A DNA stretch of 64,000 nucleotides from positions 310,001 through 374,000 of the forward strand of contig OZ242020.1 in the NCBI GenBank assembly GCA_965204875.1, in the 5' to 3' direction. Numbering within the stretch: the stretch's first letter is position 1; the number at the start of each line of letters is the position of its first letter. A model generated the notes under the pieces. It had not been told where the DNA came from, ran no database searches, and saw only the letters and a program-made list of their open reading frames with translations. Below are positions 8,609 through 16,514 of this stretch, piece by piece. The DNA comes from Aldehydirespirator sp965204875 (GTDB lineage Bacteria; Actinomycetota; Acidimicrobiia; Acidimicrobiales; Aldehydirespiratoraceae). The translations under genes were made by a program, and so were the position numbers.

Positions 8609-9538
8609 TCAACGGTCGTTGAGCCCGAACTTGGCCTTGAGCACCTGATGGAAGCGGCGACCCCCGAAAGTCACCAGGCGCGCCGGATGCGGCGACGCCG
8701 TGCATGCCACAACGTCGTGCTCGTGCAGGTCTGCGATCCTGCGACCGTCCACCGACAGCAGTGCCCCGCGGTCGTCGCGCACCTCCAGTCGCAGCTTGCT
8801 GCCGGCGGCGATCACCATCGAGCGGTCGAACAGCATGTGCGGCGACACCGGCGTCAGCAGCAATGCCCGGTGCGTCGGATCGATGATGGGCCCCCGGGCC
8901 GACAGCGAGTAGGCGGTGGAGCCGGTCGGAGTGGCCACGATCAGGCCGTCCGCCGCGTAGCTGGTGAAGGGATGGTCGTCGATCTCCACCGCCAACCTCA
9001 GCGCGTTGGTGGCGGCGGGCCGCTCAAGGACGGCCTCGTTGAGGGCGACGTAACGCCTCGGTGCAGCGGACGGCCGCGATGTGGCACCTGGAAGCGGGCC
9101 GCCGTGACGCCGCCCATCGCCGCTCGGCGCACCGGATGGCCGCGGGTGGCTGCAGGTGTGCTCCACCACCAGCAGCATGCGCTCCTCGATGCTGTGCTCG
9201 CCCGCGAGCAGCCGGTCTATGGCGCTGTGTGCGTCCTCGGGCGCCACCTCGGTGATGTAGCCCATGCGCCCGAAGTTCACCCCCAGGATCGGCACGCCGG
9301 CCTCTCCGACGAGCTCGACGGCCCGCAGGATCGATCCGTCCCCGCCGAGGGTGACCACCGCATCGAGGCCCTCGACGAAACAGGCCGGGTCGACTCCCTC
9401 ACCGGATCCGACGGCGGCGGCCTCCGCCGGCGGCATTCGCACCCGATGTCCCCCCGCCGTGAGCCAGCAGGACAGCTCGCGTGCCGCCGTGGCCGCCTCC
9501 GGGCGGCCCTGGTGCACGATCAGACCGATCTCGGCCAT
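8609..9538 (-). CDS. nadK: NAD kinase
   Basis: ATP-NAD kinase that makes NADP. It shows the GGDGS(I/L)LR motif (TLGGDGSILRAV), NFGRMGYITE, and the second conserved region with ADGLIVATPTGSTAYSLSARGP. The start is the ATG at 9538 (MAEIGLIVHQG), 4 bp after the tlyA stop; the frame is open for 41 further codons, but that part has no homology and overlaps tlyA. A low-complexity insert of about 30 residues rich in Gly, Pro and Ser (around residues 138-168) separates the two conserved halves. It is a surface-loop expansion and should not disturb the active site. Confidence 0.95.
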   Translation of the reverse strand: MAEIGLIVHQGRPEAATAARELSCWLTAGGHRVRMPPAEAAAVGSGEGVDPACFVEGLDAVVTLGGDGSILRAVELVGEAGVPILGVNFGRMGYITEVAPEDAHSAIDRLLAGEHSIEERMLLVVEHTCSHPRPSGAPSGDGRRHGGPLPGATSRPSAAPRRYVALNEAVLERPAATNALRLAVEIDDHPFTSYAADGLIVATPTGSTAYSLSARGPIIDPTHRALLLTPVSPHMLFDRSMVIAAGSKLRLEVRDDRGALLSVDGRRIADLHEHDVVACTASPHPARLVTFGGRRFHQVLKAKFGLNDR

Positions 9539-9542
9539 GGCC

Positions 9543-10361
9543 TCACAGTCTTGCGGAACCGGCAGAGCCGGCGCTGCGCACGGCGCGCTCGACTGATCCG
9601 GGCAGATCGACGGGTGGTCTCGCGCCGGGGCGGAGGTCTGCACGCACCAGGAACTCCACATTGCCTGCGGCGCCAGTGATCGGCGAGGTCACGATCCCCA
9701 TGATGGCCGCGCCCGAGTCTGTGATCGCGCTGCACACGCTGTTCAGTGCCCGCCGCCACACATCCGGGTCGCGGATCACGCCCCGCGACCGGTCGGCGTC
9801 GGCCTTGCCCGCCTCGAACTGCGGCTTGACCAGCACGACCAAGTCCGCCGACGCGAGCCGGCAAAGGTGCGGGGCAACGGCGCGCAGCGAGATGAACGAG
9901 AGGTCGGCCACCACCAGCGGAGCCGGGCCGCCGATCGAGGCGGGGTCGACGCTGCGCACGTCGGTGCGCTCGAGCGAGGCCACCCGCGGGTCGGCCCGCA
10001 GCCGCTCGTGGAGCTGGTTGCGGCCTACGTCCACAGCCACTACCGCAGCCGCGCCGTGCTGCAGCAGGCAGTCGGTGAAACCGCCCGTCGATGCGCCGGC
10101 GTCGATCGCGGTGAGCCCGGACGGGTCGATGGCGAAGGCGCCGAGCGCCGCCTCGAGCTTCTCGCCGCCGCGGGACACGTAGCGGGGCGGGTCGCCGGCG
10201 AGCACGACGGCCTCCGCGGGGTGCACCAGCCGCGACGCCTTGCCGGCGAGCGAACCGCCGACGAGAACGCGCCGGTCGTCGATGAGGCGCCGGGCGCCTG
10301 TGCGGCTCGGAGCCATGCCGCGCCGCACCATCTCTGTGTCGAGCCGGCGGCGGGTACTCAC
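9543..10361 (-). CDS. tlyA: TlyA family 2'-O rRNA methyltransferase
   Basis: An S4 RNA-binding domain (RLDTEMVRRGMAPSRTGAR, residues about 5-60) is followed by an FtsJ-like methyltransferase domain with SAM motif DAGASTGGFTDCLLQHGA and catalytic-type lysine VKPQFE. In mycobacteria TlyA methylates 16S and 23S rRNA and its loss gives capreomycin resistance. The GTG at 10361 is chosen because it opens the S4 domain and overlaps the TGA of the small upstream ORF (GTGA). The product is 272 aa, the usual size. First gene of the tlyA-nadK-recN block apart from that small ORF. Confidence 0.94.
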   Translation of the reverse strand: MSTRRRLDTEMVRRGMAPSRTGARRLIDDRRVLVGGSLAGKASRLVHPAEAVVLAGDPPRYVSRGGEKLEAALGAFAIDPSGLTAIDAGASTGGFTDCLLQHGAAAVVAVDVGRNQLHERLRADPRVASLERTDVRSVDPASIGGPAPLVVADLSFISLRAVAPHLCRLASADLVVLVKPQFEAGKADADRSRGVIRDPDVWRRALNSVCSAITDSGAAIMGIVTSPITGAAGNVEFLVRADLRPGARPPVDLPGSVERAVRSAGSAGSARL

Positions 10362-10522
10362 CGCGGCGGGCGCCAAGTGCGGCTCACCCGCTCGACCTCC
10401 GGCACATCCAGCGGCACGCCGGCCAATATACGCACTTCCCCCGGCGCCGTATCGCGGCTGACAACGGCAGCACCCGCCGCATCCCGTGCCCCGACCCGCT
10501 GCGGAACCGGCGGCACCCACAC
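10358..10522 (-). CDS. Small ORF translationally coupled to tlyA (54 aa)
   Basis: A GTG-initiated frame of 54 codons ends in TGA overlapping the tlyA GTG by four bases, the same coupling used by scpA/scpB in this window. The peptide reads as ordinary actinobacterial coding sequence, ending in LDVPEVERVSRTWRPPR. I recognise no domain. Actinobacteria such as mycobacteria do have a short gene of about 58 codons immediately before tlyA, so it may be the counterpart, but I cannot align them here. The alternative is chance, given the high GC content. Confidence 0.45.
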   Translation of the reverse strand: MWVPPVPQRVGARDAAGAAVVSRDTAPGEVRILAGVPLDVPEVERVSRTWRPPR

Positions 10523-10565
10523 CCGATGGTCGGCAAGGCGCTCACCGACGCATCAGACCCACGGC

Positions 10566-10571
10566 TAGCCT
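10566..10571 (+). promoter_or_regulatory. TAGCCT -10 box, leaderless promoter of amidohydrolase
   Basis: TAnnnT hexamer 8 nt before the GTG at 10580. Confidence 0.5.
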
Positions 10572-10579
10572 GACCTGCC

Positions 10580-11836
10580 GTGCCGGGGCCCAGCGGAGAT
10601 CGAACATTGCTCGAGGTCAACGCCGGGCGGCTGTTGCGGCGGCTGTGGGACCTGGCCGAGATCGGGCCCATCCCCGGCGGCGGCAACAACCGGCTGGCGC
10701 TCACCGACGCTGACAGGGCGGGCCGCGACCTGGTCGTCACCTGGATGCGCGACCTCGGACTCGACGTTAGCATCGACACGATCGGCAACGTCGTTGCGGT
10801 GCAGCCCGATGCCGGCGGGGATCCGCCGGTGATGATGGGCTCACACATCGACACCGTCGCCACGGGCGGCAAGTACGACGGGAACCTCGGCGTGCTCGCC
10901 GCGCTCGAGGTGATCGAGACGGTGATCGAGCAGGGCGTGAGCCTCGACAGGCCGCTGGCGGCCGCCTTCTTCACCAACGAGGAGGGCTCGCGCTTCCCGC
11001 CGGACATGATGGGCAGCCTCTGCTACACGGGCGGTCTCACGGTGGAGGAGGCCATGTCCGCCACCGACGCCGATGGGATCACCGTCGGCGCTGAGCTAGA
11101 GCGCATCGGCTACCGGGGACCCGTCCCCTGCCCTGGGCCGGTGCCCCACGCCTTCGTGGAACTGCACATCGAGCAGGGCCCGGTGCTGGAGCGCTCCGGG
11201 GTGCGCATCGGCGCGGTCACGAGTGTTCAGGGGATCTCCTGGACCGAGATCGACATCACCGGCCAGTCCAACCACGCCGGGACGACCCCCATGAGCATGC
11301 GCCGCGACGCCGGCCTGGCAGCGGCGGAGCTGGTGGTGGCGGTGCGACGCATCGCCAAGCAGATGGGCGGCACGCAGGTGGGTACGGTCGGCGCGTTGCG
11401 GCTGCACCCCGATCTGGTGAACGTGGTGGCGGCGCGGGCGAAGCTCATCGTCGATCTGCGCAACACCGACGACAACGACCTCCAGGCGGCCGAGCGGCAG
11501 CTGCTCGTGGAGGTCAAGCGCATCGCCGAAGCCGAGGGCGTGAGCATCGACACGAGATGGGTGGCCCGCTTCGAGCCGGTGGTCTTCGACTCCCGGGTGG
11601 TGTCGCTGGTGGAGTCCACCGCCGAGTCGTTCGGCCTCTCGGTGCAGAGGATGCCATCGGGCGCCGGCCACGACGCGCAGATCATGGCGCAGGTCTGCCC
11701 CGCGGGCATGGTGTTCGTGCCCAGCGTCAAGGGGATCAGCCACAACCCGGCCGAGCACACCGAGCCCGACGACCTCGTGGCCGGTGCCAACGTATTGCTC
11801 AACACGGTGGTCGCCCTGGCCCGCGACCATCTCTAG
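10580..11836 (+). CDS. M20 family amidohydrolase, N-carbamoyl-L-amino acid hydrolase / allantoate amidohydrolase type
   Basis: Binuclear-metal hydrolase of the hydantoinase/carbamoylase (HyuC/AllC) branch that releases ammonia and CO2 from carbamoylated amino compounds. Metal ligands are visible in GSHIDTV, GGKYDGNLGVLA, FTNEEGSRF and ELHIEQGPVLE, and the C-terminal block is GAGHDAQIMA...KGISHNPAE. The dimerisation insert has GQSNHAGTTPMSMRRDA. The 418-aa length is typical. The GTG start is supported by the -10 box eight bases upstream. An ammonium transporter follows, which hints at nitrogen salvage, but substrate choice between carbamoyl amino acids, ureidoglycolate and allantoate is not decidable. 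Confidence 0.88.
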   Translation: MPGPSGDRTLLEVNAGRLLRRLWDLAEIGPIPGGGNNRLALTDADRAGRDLVVTWMRDLGLDVSIDTIGNVVAVQPDAGGDPPVMMGSHIDTVATGGKYDGNLGVLAALEVIETVIEQGVSLDRPLAAAFFTNEEGSRFPPDMMGSLCYTGGLTVEEAMSATDADGITVGAELERIGYRGPVPCPGPVPHAFVELHIEQGPVLERSGVRIGAVTSVQGISWTEIDITGQSNHAGTTPMSMRRDAGLAAAELVVAVRRIAKQMGGTQVGTVGALRLHPDLVNVVAARAKLIVDLRNTDDNDLQAAERQLLVEVKRIAEAEGVSIDTRWVARFEPVVFDSRVVSLVESTAESFGLSVQRMPSGAGHDAQIMAQVCPAGMVFVPSVKGISHNPAEHTEPDDLVAGANVLLNTVVALARDHL

Positions 11837-11969
11837 GAAGCGCGCTCTCTCCCAGGCACGTCGAAGACTCCGCCCTCGGGCGCCCCTAGCACGCGACGAT
11901 CTCTAAAGGCGCGCGCTCCGCTACAGTCTGAGCCGGTCCATTTGCCGTACAATACCGGGAGAACTTTCC

Positions 11970-13379
11970 ATGAAATTCACTGGAGCAACTCCAAACATCC
12001 TCAGGGCGGGGCGCAGTTCTAGGGCAACCGGCACAGCCGTACTGGCACTTGCGTTCCTGCTGGCCGCACCCGCCGCCGCGCTGGCCGACGAACACGCCGT
12101 CGCCGGCGTCAGCGATGAGACCCAGTTCATCCTCAACACGTTCGCATTCCTGGTCTGGGGCGCGCTGGTCATGTGGATGTGCGCCGGCTTCACCATGCTG
12201 GAGTCAGGCGCCGTGCGCACCAAGAACGCCTCGATGATCTGCCTCAAGAACATCGGCATCTACTCCATCGCAGGCCTGGCCTACTACGTGATCGGCTACA
12301 ACCTCATGTACGTCGATGTCGGCGATGTGGTCGGCTCGTTCCGGTTCCTGTACTCGACATCAGACGCCGAGATCGCCCTGCTCGACGGCGCCGCCGGCAA
12401 CCTCGGCGAGGTGGTCGCCAACGGCTACTCGGTCATGTCGGACTGGTTCTTCCAGATGGTGTTCGTGGCCACGACAGCGTCGATCGTTTCGGGCGCGATC
12501 GCTGAGCGGGTCAAGCTGTGGTCGTTCTTCCTGTTCACGCTGATACTCACCGCGTTCATCTACCCGATCATCGGCGCCTGGCACTGGGGAGGCGGCTGGC
12601 TCGCCGAGCAGGGGTTCGTCGACTTCGCCGGCTCGACCATCGTTCACAGCACCGGCGGTTGGGCCGCGCTGGCGGGACTGTTGATCATCGGGCCACGGCT
12701 CGGCAAGTTCCGCAAGGACGGCAGCGTCAGGCCCACCCCCGCGTCGAACGTGCTGCTGGTGACCCTGGGCGTGCTGATCCTGTGGCTCGGCTGGTTCGGG
12801 TTCAACGGCGGCTCGCAGCTGGCACTGGGAAGCGCTGCCGACGCGGTGGCCATGAGCAACGTGATCGTGAACACCAACCTGGCCGCCGCGGCCGGAGTGG
12901 TCGCGGCTCTGGCAATCTCCCGCTCCGTGCTGGGCCGCCTCGGCCTGTTCGCCGGGCTGAACGGCGCGCTGGCCGGGCTGGTCTCCATCACCGCGGCACC
13001 AAACATCACAGAGCACTGGTGGGCGATCATCATCGGTGCCATAGGCGGCCTGCTGTGCACCCTGTCGATACGTCTGCTGGAGAAGATCAAGATCGACGAC
13101 GTGGTCGGCGCCATCCCCGCCCACCTGGTGTGCGGCATCTGGGGCACATTGGCGGCATGCATAGTCGGGGGCGCCCGGTTCCACATCCAGCTGCTCGGTG
13201 TGGTTGTCGTCGGCGGTTTCAGCTTCGTCATCTCTTTCATCGTTTGGAAGCTGATCGATCTGGTTATCGGGCTGAGAGTGTCCGAGAACGCCGAGCGCCT
13301 CGGCCAGGACAGCGCCGAACTGGGCATCGAGACCTACCCCGAGTTCGTCCTCATGCCCGAGGAGTACGAAGACAGCTAG
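11970..13379 (+). CDS. amt: Ammonium transporter Amt
   Basis: Amt/Rh channel that brings ammonium across the inner membrane. A signal peptide (hydrophobic 25-40, AALADE cleavage region) precedes about eleven membrane segments. Family signatures are present: CAGFTMLESGAVRTKNA, GAWHWGGGWL, HSTGGWAALAG and the pore histidine region NGGSQLAL. The 469-aa protein ends in a cytosolic tail (ENAERLGQDSAELG) of the sort contacted by GlnK, but no glnK gene follows. TACAAT (11948-11953) and GGGAGAA precede the ATG. The gene stands alone, 133 bp after the amidohydrolase. Confidence 0.94.
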   Translation: MKFTGATPNILRAGRSSRATGTAVLALAFLLAAPAAALADEHAVAGVSDETQFILNTFAFLVWGALVMWMCAGFTMLESGAVRTKNASMICLKNIGIYSIAGLAYYVIGYNLMYVDVGDVVGSFRFLYSTSDAEIALLDGAAGNLGEVVANGYSVMSDWFFQMVFVATTASIVSGAIAERVKLWSFFLFTLILTAFIYPIIGAWHWGGGWLAEQGFVDFAGSTIVHSTGGWAALAGLLIIGPRLGKFRKDGSVRPTPASNVLLVTLGVLILWLGWFGFNGGSQLALGSAADAVAMSNVIVNTNLAAAAGVVAALAISRSVLGRLGLFAGLNGALAGLVSITAAPNITEHWWAIIIGAIGGLLCTLSIRLLEKIKIDDVVGAIPAHLVCGIWGTLAACIVGGARFHIQLLGVVVVGGFSFVISFIVWKLIDLVIGLRVSENAERLGQDSAELGIETYPEFVLMPEEYEDS

Positions 13380-13576
13380 GTATCGGTTCGCGTGGGTGTG
13401 TACGCATGTTGCGGGTGTACCCGCCGATAGCGGTTCCGTTTCAGCCGCAGTTGTAGTGGTGGATCCAACTAGTCGCTCATTTTGGGCGTGATTAGCGAAA
13501 TCGGCCTGGGCAATAGGTCGCCGACAGTTTCAGTCAAGGGCATGTTCAACCGTTGCATACGGCGAGATCAGTAGGA

Positions 13577-14173
13577 CTAGAATAACATCGCCTGTCGATT
13601 AACGCCGCCGACAGTCTGTAACAAATCCTCAGCATGATGTGGCACAGGTGCTTGATCATCCATTGTTGCTATGAGTGCCGCTACCTGCTTCAATATCACC
13701 TCTTTGTCGCAATGTTCGAGCACCGCAGTGAGATCGATTCGTTGAAGCAAATTCTTGGTTACAGGCCTCTTTGCGTCGGGAAACATCAGCGTCTTGAGAA
13801 GGTGTGTAAAACATGGACTCTCCAGAAGCACGAAAAGCACCGCAGCCTGAGTGACACTATCGCATGGCAACAAGTAAGAAGTATCGTCTACAATTACAGG
13901 TTTGCCTTCCATCGGCCCTACAAGTCGAAACTTGGGTCTCTTGTGTAGGCCTGACACAGCAATTTTGTAGTCTGTAAAGCTATACGCACCTACTCCAAAG
14001 ATTGCGAAGGGAGGCCTGTCCTTGTAGATACTTGATTTGCGCGCATCAAATCTATCGCAATGAGCCGACAGATAGCTCCATAGCTTAGGTGCCGTGTCTC
14101 GAAGTTGGAGTGTCGTCTCGTTGAGACTTCGCTGAGTCAGAATAACCCAAACGTGTAGGCTCTTTCGTATCAC
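13577..14173 (-). pseudogene. DNA methylase, C-terminal half (frameshifted from the next ORF)
   Basis: Encodes the C-terminal target-recognition region of the methylase at 14085-15128: VWVILTQRSLNETT, FGVGAYSFTDYKIAVSGLH and VDDTSYLLPC are the usual continuation of this N6-methylase family. It is in the -1 frame relative to the N-terminal ORF and overlaps it by 89 bp; the join falls near 14140-14170. A single-base indel, real or a sequencing error, would restore one protein of about 515 aa. Read alone, the GTG at 14173 is just the first start codon in this frame. Base composition is far lower in GC than the flanks. Confidence 0.75.
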
Positions 14174-15128
14174 CGTGGTCTAGCTGCGTTCCCTTTATTA
14201 GTGGAAATATGTAATCAGTTTCTACATCCACCATTGCACCAAGTTTGTTGATCAAAGATCCATCCGGACCTCGCGTGAGTTCCAATACAGAGGCGGAATC
14301 GTGCTTTACGCCCTGTCGCCATTCAATTGGCGATGTACCGTCAATACTTGAGGCACCTTGATAAGCAATGACATCGTGCACAAGCGTATTGTTGGTGAAG
14401 CCCATCACATGCACAGGCATCCTTGACGATAGTGATTCAAAGACGGGTATATGATGTATCGTCTTGTCACCTCCACACTTAATGACAACAAGACAAGCAT
14501 CAACAGCAGCGCCGAATGTCTTTCTGGCGTCGAAATGATGGATCGATGCATGTTCGACAGTCCACCGCATTCTATGGGAATATTGAAGTATATTTCTAGC
14601 AACAGTTGTCTTGACTAGCAGGGCAACCGTAGGCCTCTGCTGCGCCAATTCGTGCATTATCTTGAGCGTTATAGACTCTGCAATATCGAAATTGGCCGAT
14701 CCCGTCATGGCATCTAAACCTGATAGTCCCTTGATATTCCTCCTTCGAGGACGGTTGATCCCACCATGCAACCCGAGTTCAGCGTTTGTCACCCATGGCG
14801 GATTGCCGACAACCAACAGGGAACCATTTGTGGTCCATTGGATTTCTTTGCCAAGGTCGATATCAAAGATATTCTGTTGTATGAGGCGAACACTTGGTGC
14901 GTCGTTCGGCAACGCAATTCTTGCGTTGGCGAGATGGCTCTCCTGAATATCAAGACCTATCATTTTCACTGGGGCGGGATCCGCCGCTAGAGCCGATACT
15001 AGAAAATTCCCTGTACCGCAGGTTGGCTCGAGCACTCGAGACCACGACATGCCAAGCCGTGACAAAAGTTGAAAAACCACAGCCGACAAATCTAAAGGAG
15101 TCTGCCAATCCCCAAGGGCTCGGCTCAC
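14085..15128 (-). pseudogene. N6-adenine DNA methylase, N-terminal catalytic half
   Basis: Class I methyltransferase of a type II restriction-modification system. Motif I LEPTCGTGNFL at residues 33-43 and the catalytic NPPW at 109-112 are both intact, so the SAM-binding and catalytic parts are complete. The frame then reads through KGTQLDHGD and diverges into unconserved sequence because of the frameshift shared with 13577-14173. The GTG start overlaps the TGA of the preceding ORF (GTGA), showing the two were co-translated. Whether the enzyme still works depends on whether the shift is real. Confidence 0.8.
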
Positions 15129-15478
15129 ACCAACAACTCCTCCAGACCGTCATCGTGTGCATCTCCGGCAAGTGCAATAGCCCTTCCATACTGCAATCTC
15201 CATTGCAGAGCGTTGGAAATGGTGAGATAGCCCTGTAGCGGAGTCTCTTCAAGAACCCGCCTTGCTAGGCGTTGACGCCCGATATCATCAAGAGGTAGGT
15301 TTCGTTCTTCAAAGTAGGCCACAAGATCGTCGACATTGCCATCATGTTCAAGTATTCTTCGGATTCCGGCCGTAGTCTGATGGTCTGCAGTGCGCGTGCT
15401 GTCGACAAATACCGCATGAAGAATCTGAAGATGTGCCGCTTCGATGTCAACTCTATCCTCCTTTCGATACACCAGCAC
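15125..15478 (-). CDS. Truncated partner of the methylase, probable restriction endonuclease C-terminal fragment
   Basis: A 117-aa frame coupled to the methylase. It is open without interruption back to the 3' end of tRNA-Ala (about 15565), reading KQKVYGLGYHLLVLVYRKED before the first usable start (GTG 15478). The protein therefore looks like the C-terminal piece of a longer one cut at the tRNA. Conserved-looking parts are HAVFVDSTRTADHQTT and GYLTISNALQWRLQYGRAI. I infer a restriction endonuclease from its position before a methylase; I cannot name the family or see catalytic residues. Loss of the N-terminus suggests an orphan methylase. Confidence 0.55.
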   Translation of the reverse strand: MLVYRKEDRVDIEAAHLQILHAVFVDSTRTADHQTTAGIRRILEHDGNVDDLVAYFEERNLPLDDIGRQRLARRVLEETPLQGYLTISNALQWRLQYGRAIALAGDAHDDGLEELLV

Positions 15479-15564
15479 TAGAAGATGGTAGCCAAGCCCG
15501 TAGACCTTTTGTTTGGCATCCTGAGCATTTGGAACCCCCTGATACTTCCTGCGGGTTGTTCTTG

Positions 15565-15638
15565 TGGAGGTGAGGGGATTCGAACCCCTGGCCTCCTCGA
15601 TGCGACCGAGGCGCTCTAGCCAGCTGAGCTACACCCCC
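15565..15638 (-). tRNA. tRNA-Ala (CGC)
   Basis: Full cloverleaf on the minus strand: acceptor GGGGGTG/CACCTCC, D-arm with AGCTCAGCTGG, anticodon stem CCTCG/CGAGG with loop GTCGCAT (anticodon CGC), and T-arm GGGTTCGAATCCC. CCA is not encoded (ACAA follows). A TAGGCT box lies 12 bp upstream (15651-15656). The restriction-modification fragment starts at its 3' end, a classic integration site. Confidence 0.95.
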
Positions 15639-15650
15639 GCGGGAACCGCG

Positions 15651-15656
15651 AGCCTA
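15651..15656 (-). promoter_or_regulatory. TAGGCT -10 box of tRNA-Ala
   Basis: TAnnnT hexamer 12 bp before the first base of the tRNA. Confidence 0.45.
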
Positions 15657-15680
15657 CCCGGCGCCACCCCGGTTGCGGTC

Positions 15681-15744
15681 GTCACAGGGCGCAGGAACCG
15701 CAGCCCGGCGGCGCACGGCTGCATGGAACCGCAGCCAGAGGCCG
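15681..15744 (+). repeat. Direct repeat, left copy (cassette boundary)
   Basis: About 65 bp matching 17912-17977 in the same orientation with a few substitutions and a 2-bp indel; shared cores are GGGCGCAGGAA, GCGCACGGCTGC and GCAGCC(A/G)GAGGCCGC. The two copies bracket the phage-like remnant and the alanine-rich lipoprotein. Confidence 0.8.
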
Positions 15745-15840
15745 CCGCAACGATCCTCGGGACACGGGCTGACACCCAGATAGGCGGCCATGCTCTAGGC
15801 CGCCGAGAGCGCTAGCCGTGTTTCCAAGACCGCCTGGAGC

Positions 15841-16167
15841 ATGGCCCGGGACGCCGCAGGCATCCCAGCACCGCTGCTGCCCGTGGAGATCGCCTACCCC
15901 GAGGGCGCCTACCGCGAGGCGCTGTCGGTGTTCCTGTCAACGGTGATCGAACCCCTGGCGGCGATCACCGGCCGCGAGTTCACCGTCAAGAGCGGACACG
16001 CCGTGACCCTGGACTGCTCCAAGCTCAGAGCCAGCGAGATAGCACCCGCAGCCCGAGCGGTCCGGGATCTGACCGCCCTCGGCGTCTACGACCCCGCAAG
16101 CATCATCGAGACCGTGGATCTCCCGATGCTGCGACCCATCGGCACAAATCCCGAAGAGGAGGCATAG
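15841..16167 (+). pseudogene. Phage portal protein-like C-terminal fragment (108 aa)
   Basis: The open frame (ATG 15841; also open back to a TAG at 15796) encodes a helical 108-aa peptide. The end, LDCSKLRASEIAPAARAVRDL...VYDPASIIETVDLPMLRPIG, resembles the C-terminal end of HK97-type phage portal proteins: a stretch of helices, then a turn where the N-terminal-most activity site would be encoded elsewhere. No upstream portal or terminase is present, so it is read as a fragment of a decayed prophage. It ends in TAG directly abutting the next ATG (TAGATG). The family call is tentative; the coding character is good. Confidence 0.45.
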
Positions 16168-16419
16168 ATGCCCACCCAGATAATCAGCCCAGGCACCGAC
16201 ACAATCGGCAGCCGCACGATCCGGCGTGTCCGAGAGGTCACCGCCGTAACAACCCGACCGACCTAGTAGCCGTAGGGGACACGCTCAACGCCCGTCGGCA
16301 CCGATGAGGACCGCAACTACCTCGTGCGGCAGATCATCTGGCAAGGCGCTAGCGAGGCACCGTCCAACACCACCCTGTCCTACGTGCGAGTCACGCAGAT
16401 AGCCCGCCAGGGCAGCTAA
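16168..16419 (+). pseudogene. Small phage-type frame interrupted by three TAG codons
   Basis: From the ATG abutting the previous gene, the frame runs 32 codons to TAG TAG CCG TAG (16264-16275) and then continues in the same frame for 47 sensible codons (DEDRNYLVRQIIWQGASEAP... VRVTQIARQGS) to TAA at 16417-16419. The second part looks clearly coding. It is either a dead phage gene with clustered nonsense mutations or a gene read through at amber codons. I recognise no family. It is followed by the hairpin at 16467-16501. Confidence 0.45.
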
Positions 16420-16466
16420 GCCGCGGCAACAACTAAGGGCTGCTCATCCTTCGCCCCTGAGCCGCT

Positions 16467-16501
16467 GAGAGGCCGCGGGCCTAGTCAACCCGCGGCCTCT
16501 C
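16467..16501. terminator. Strong bidirectional hairpin terminator
   Basis: Perfect 13-bp stem GAGAGGCCGCGGG / CCCGCGGCCTCTC with a 9-nt loop, between the phage-like frame and the convergent lipoprotein gene. No clear U-tract on either side. Confidence 0.7.
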
Positions 16502-16514
16502 TGGGAATGGTCGG

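Noticed and set aside
13380..13576. Attachment-site partner of tRNA-Ala at the left end of the R-M island
   Set aside because: No copy of the tRNA 3' end was found; only a small GCGGG/CCCGC hairpin (13411-13424) is visible.
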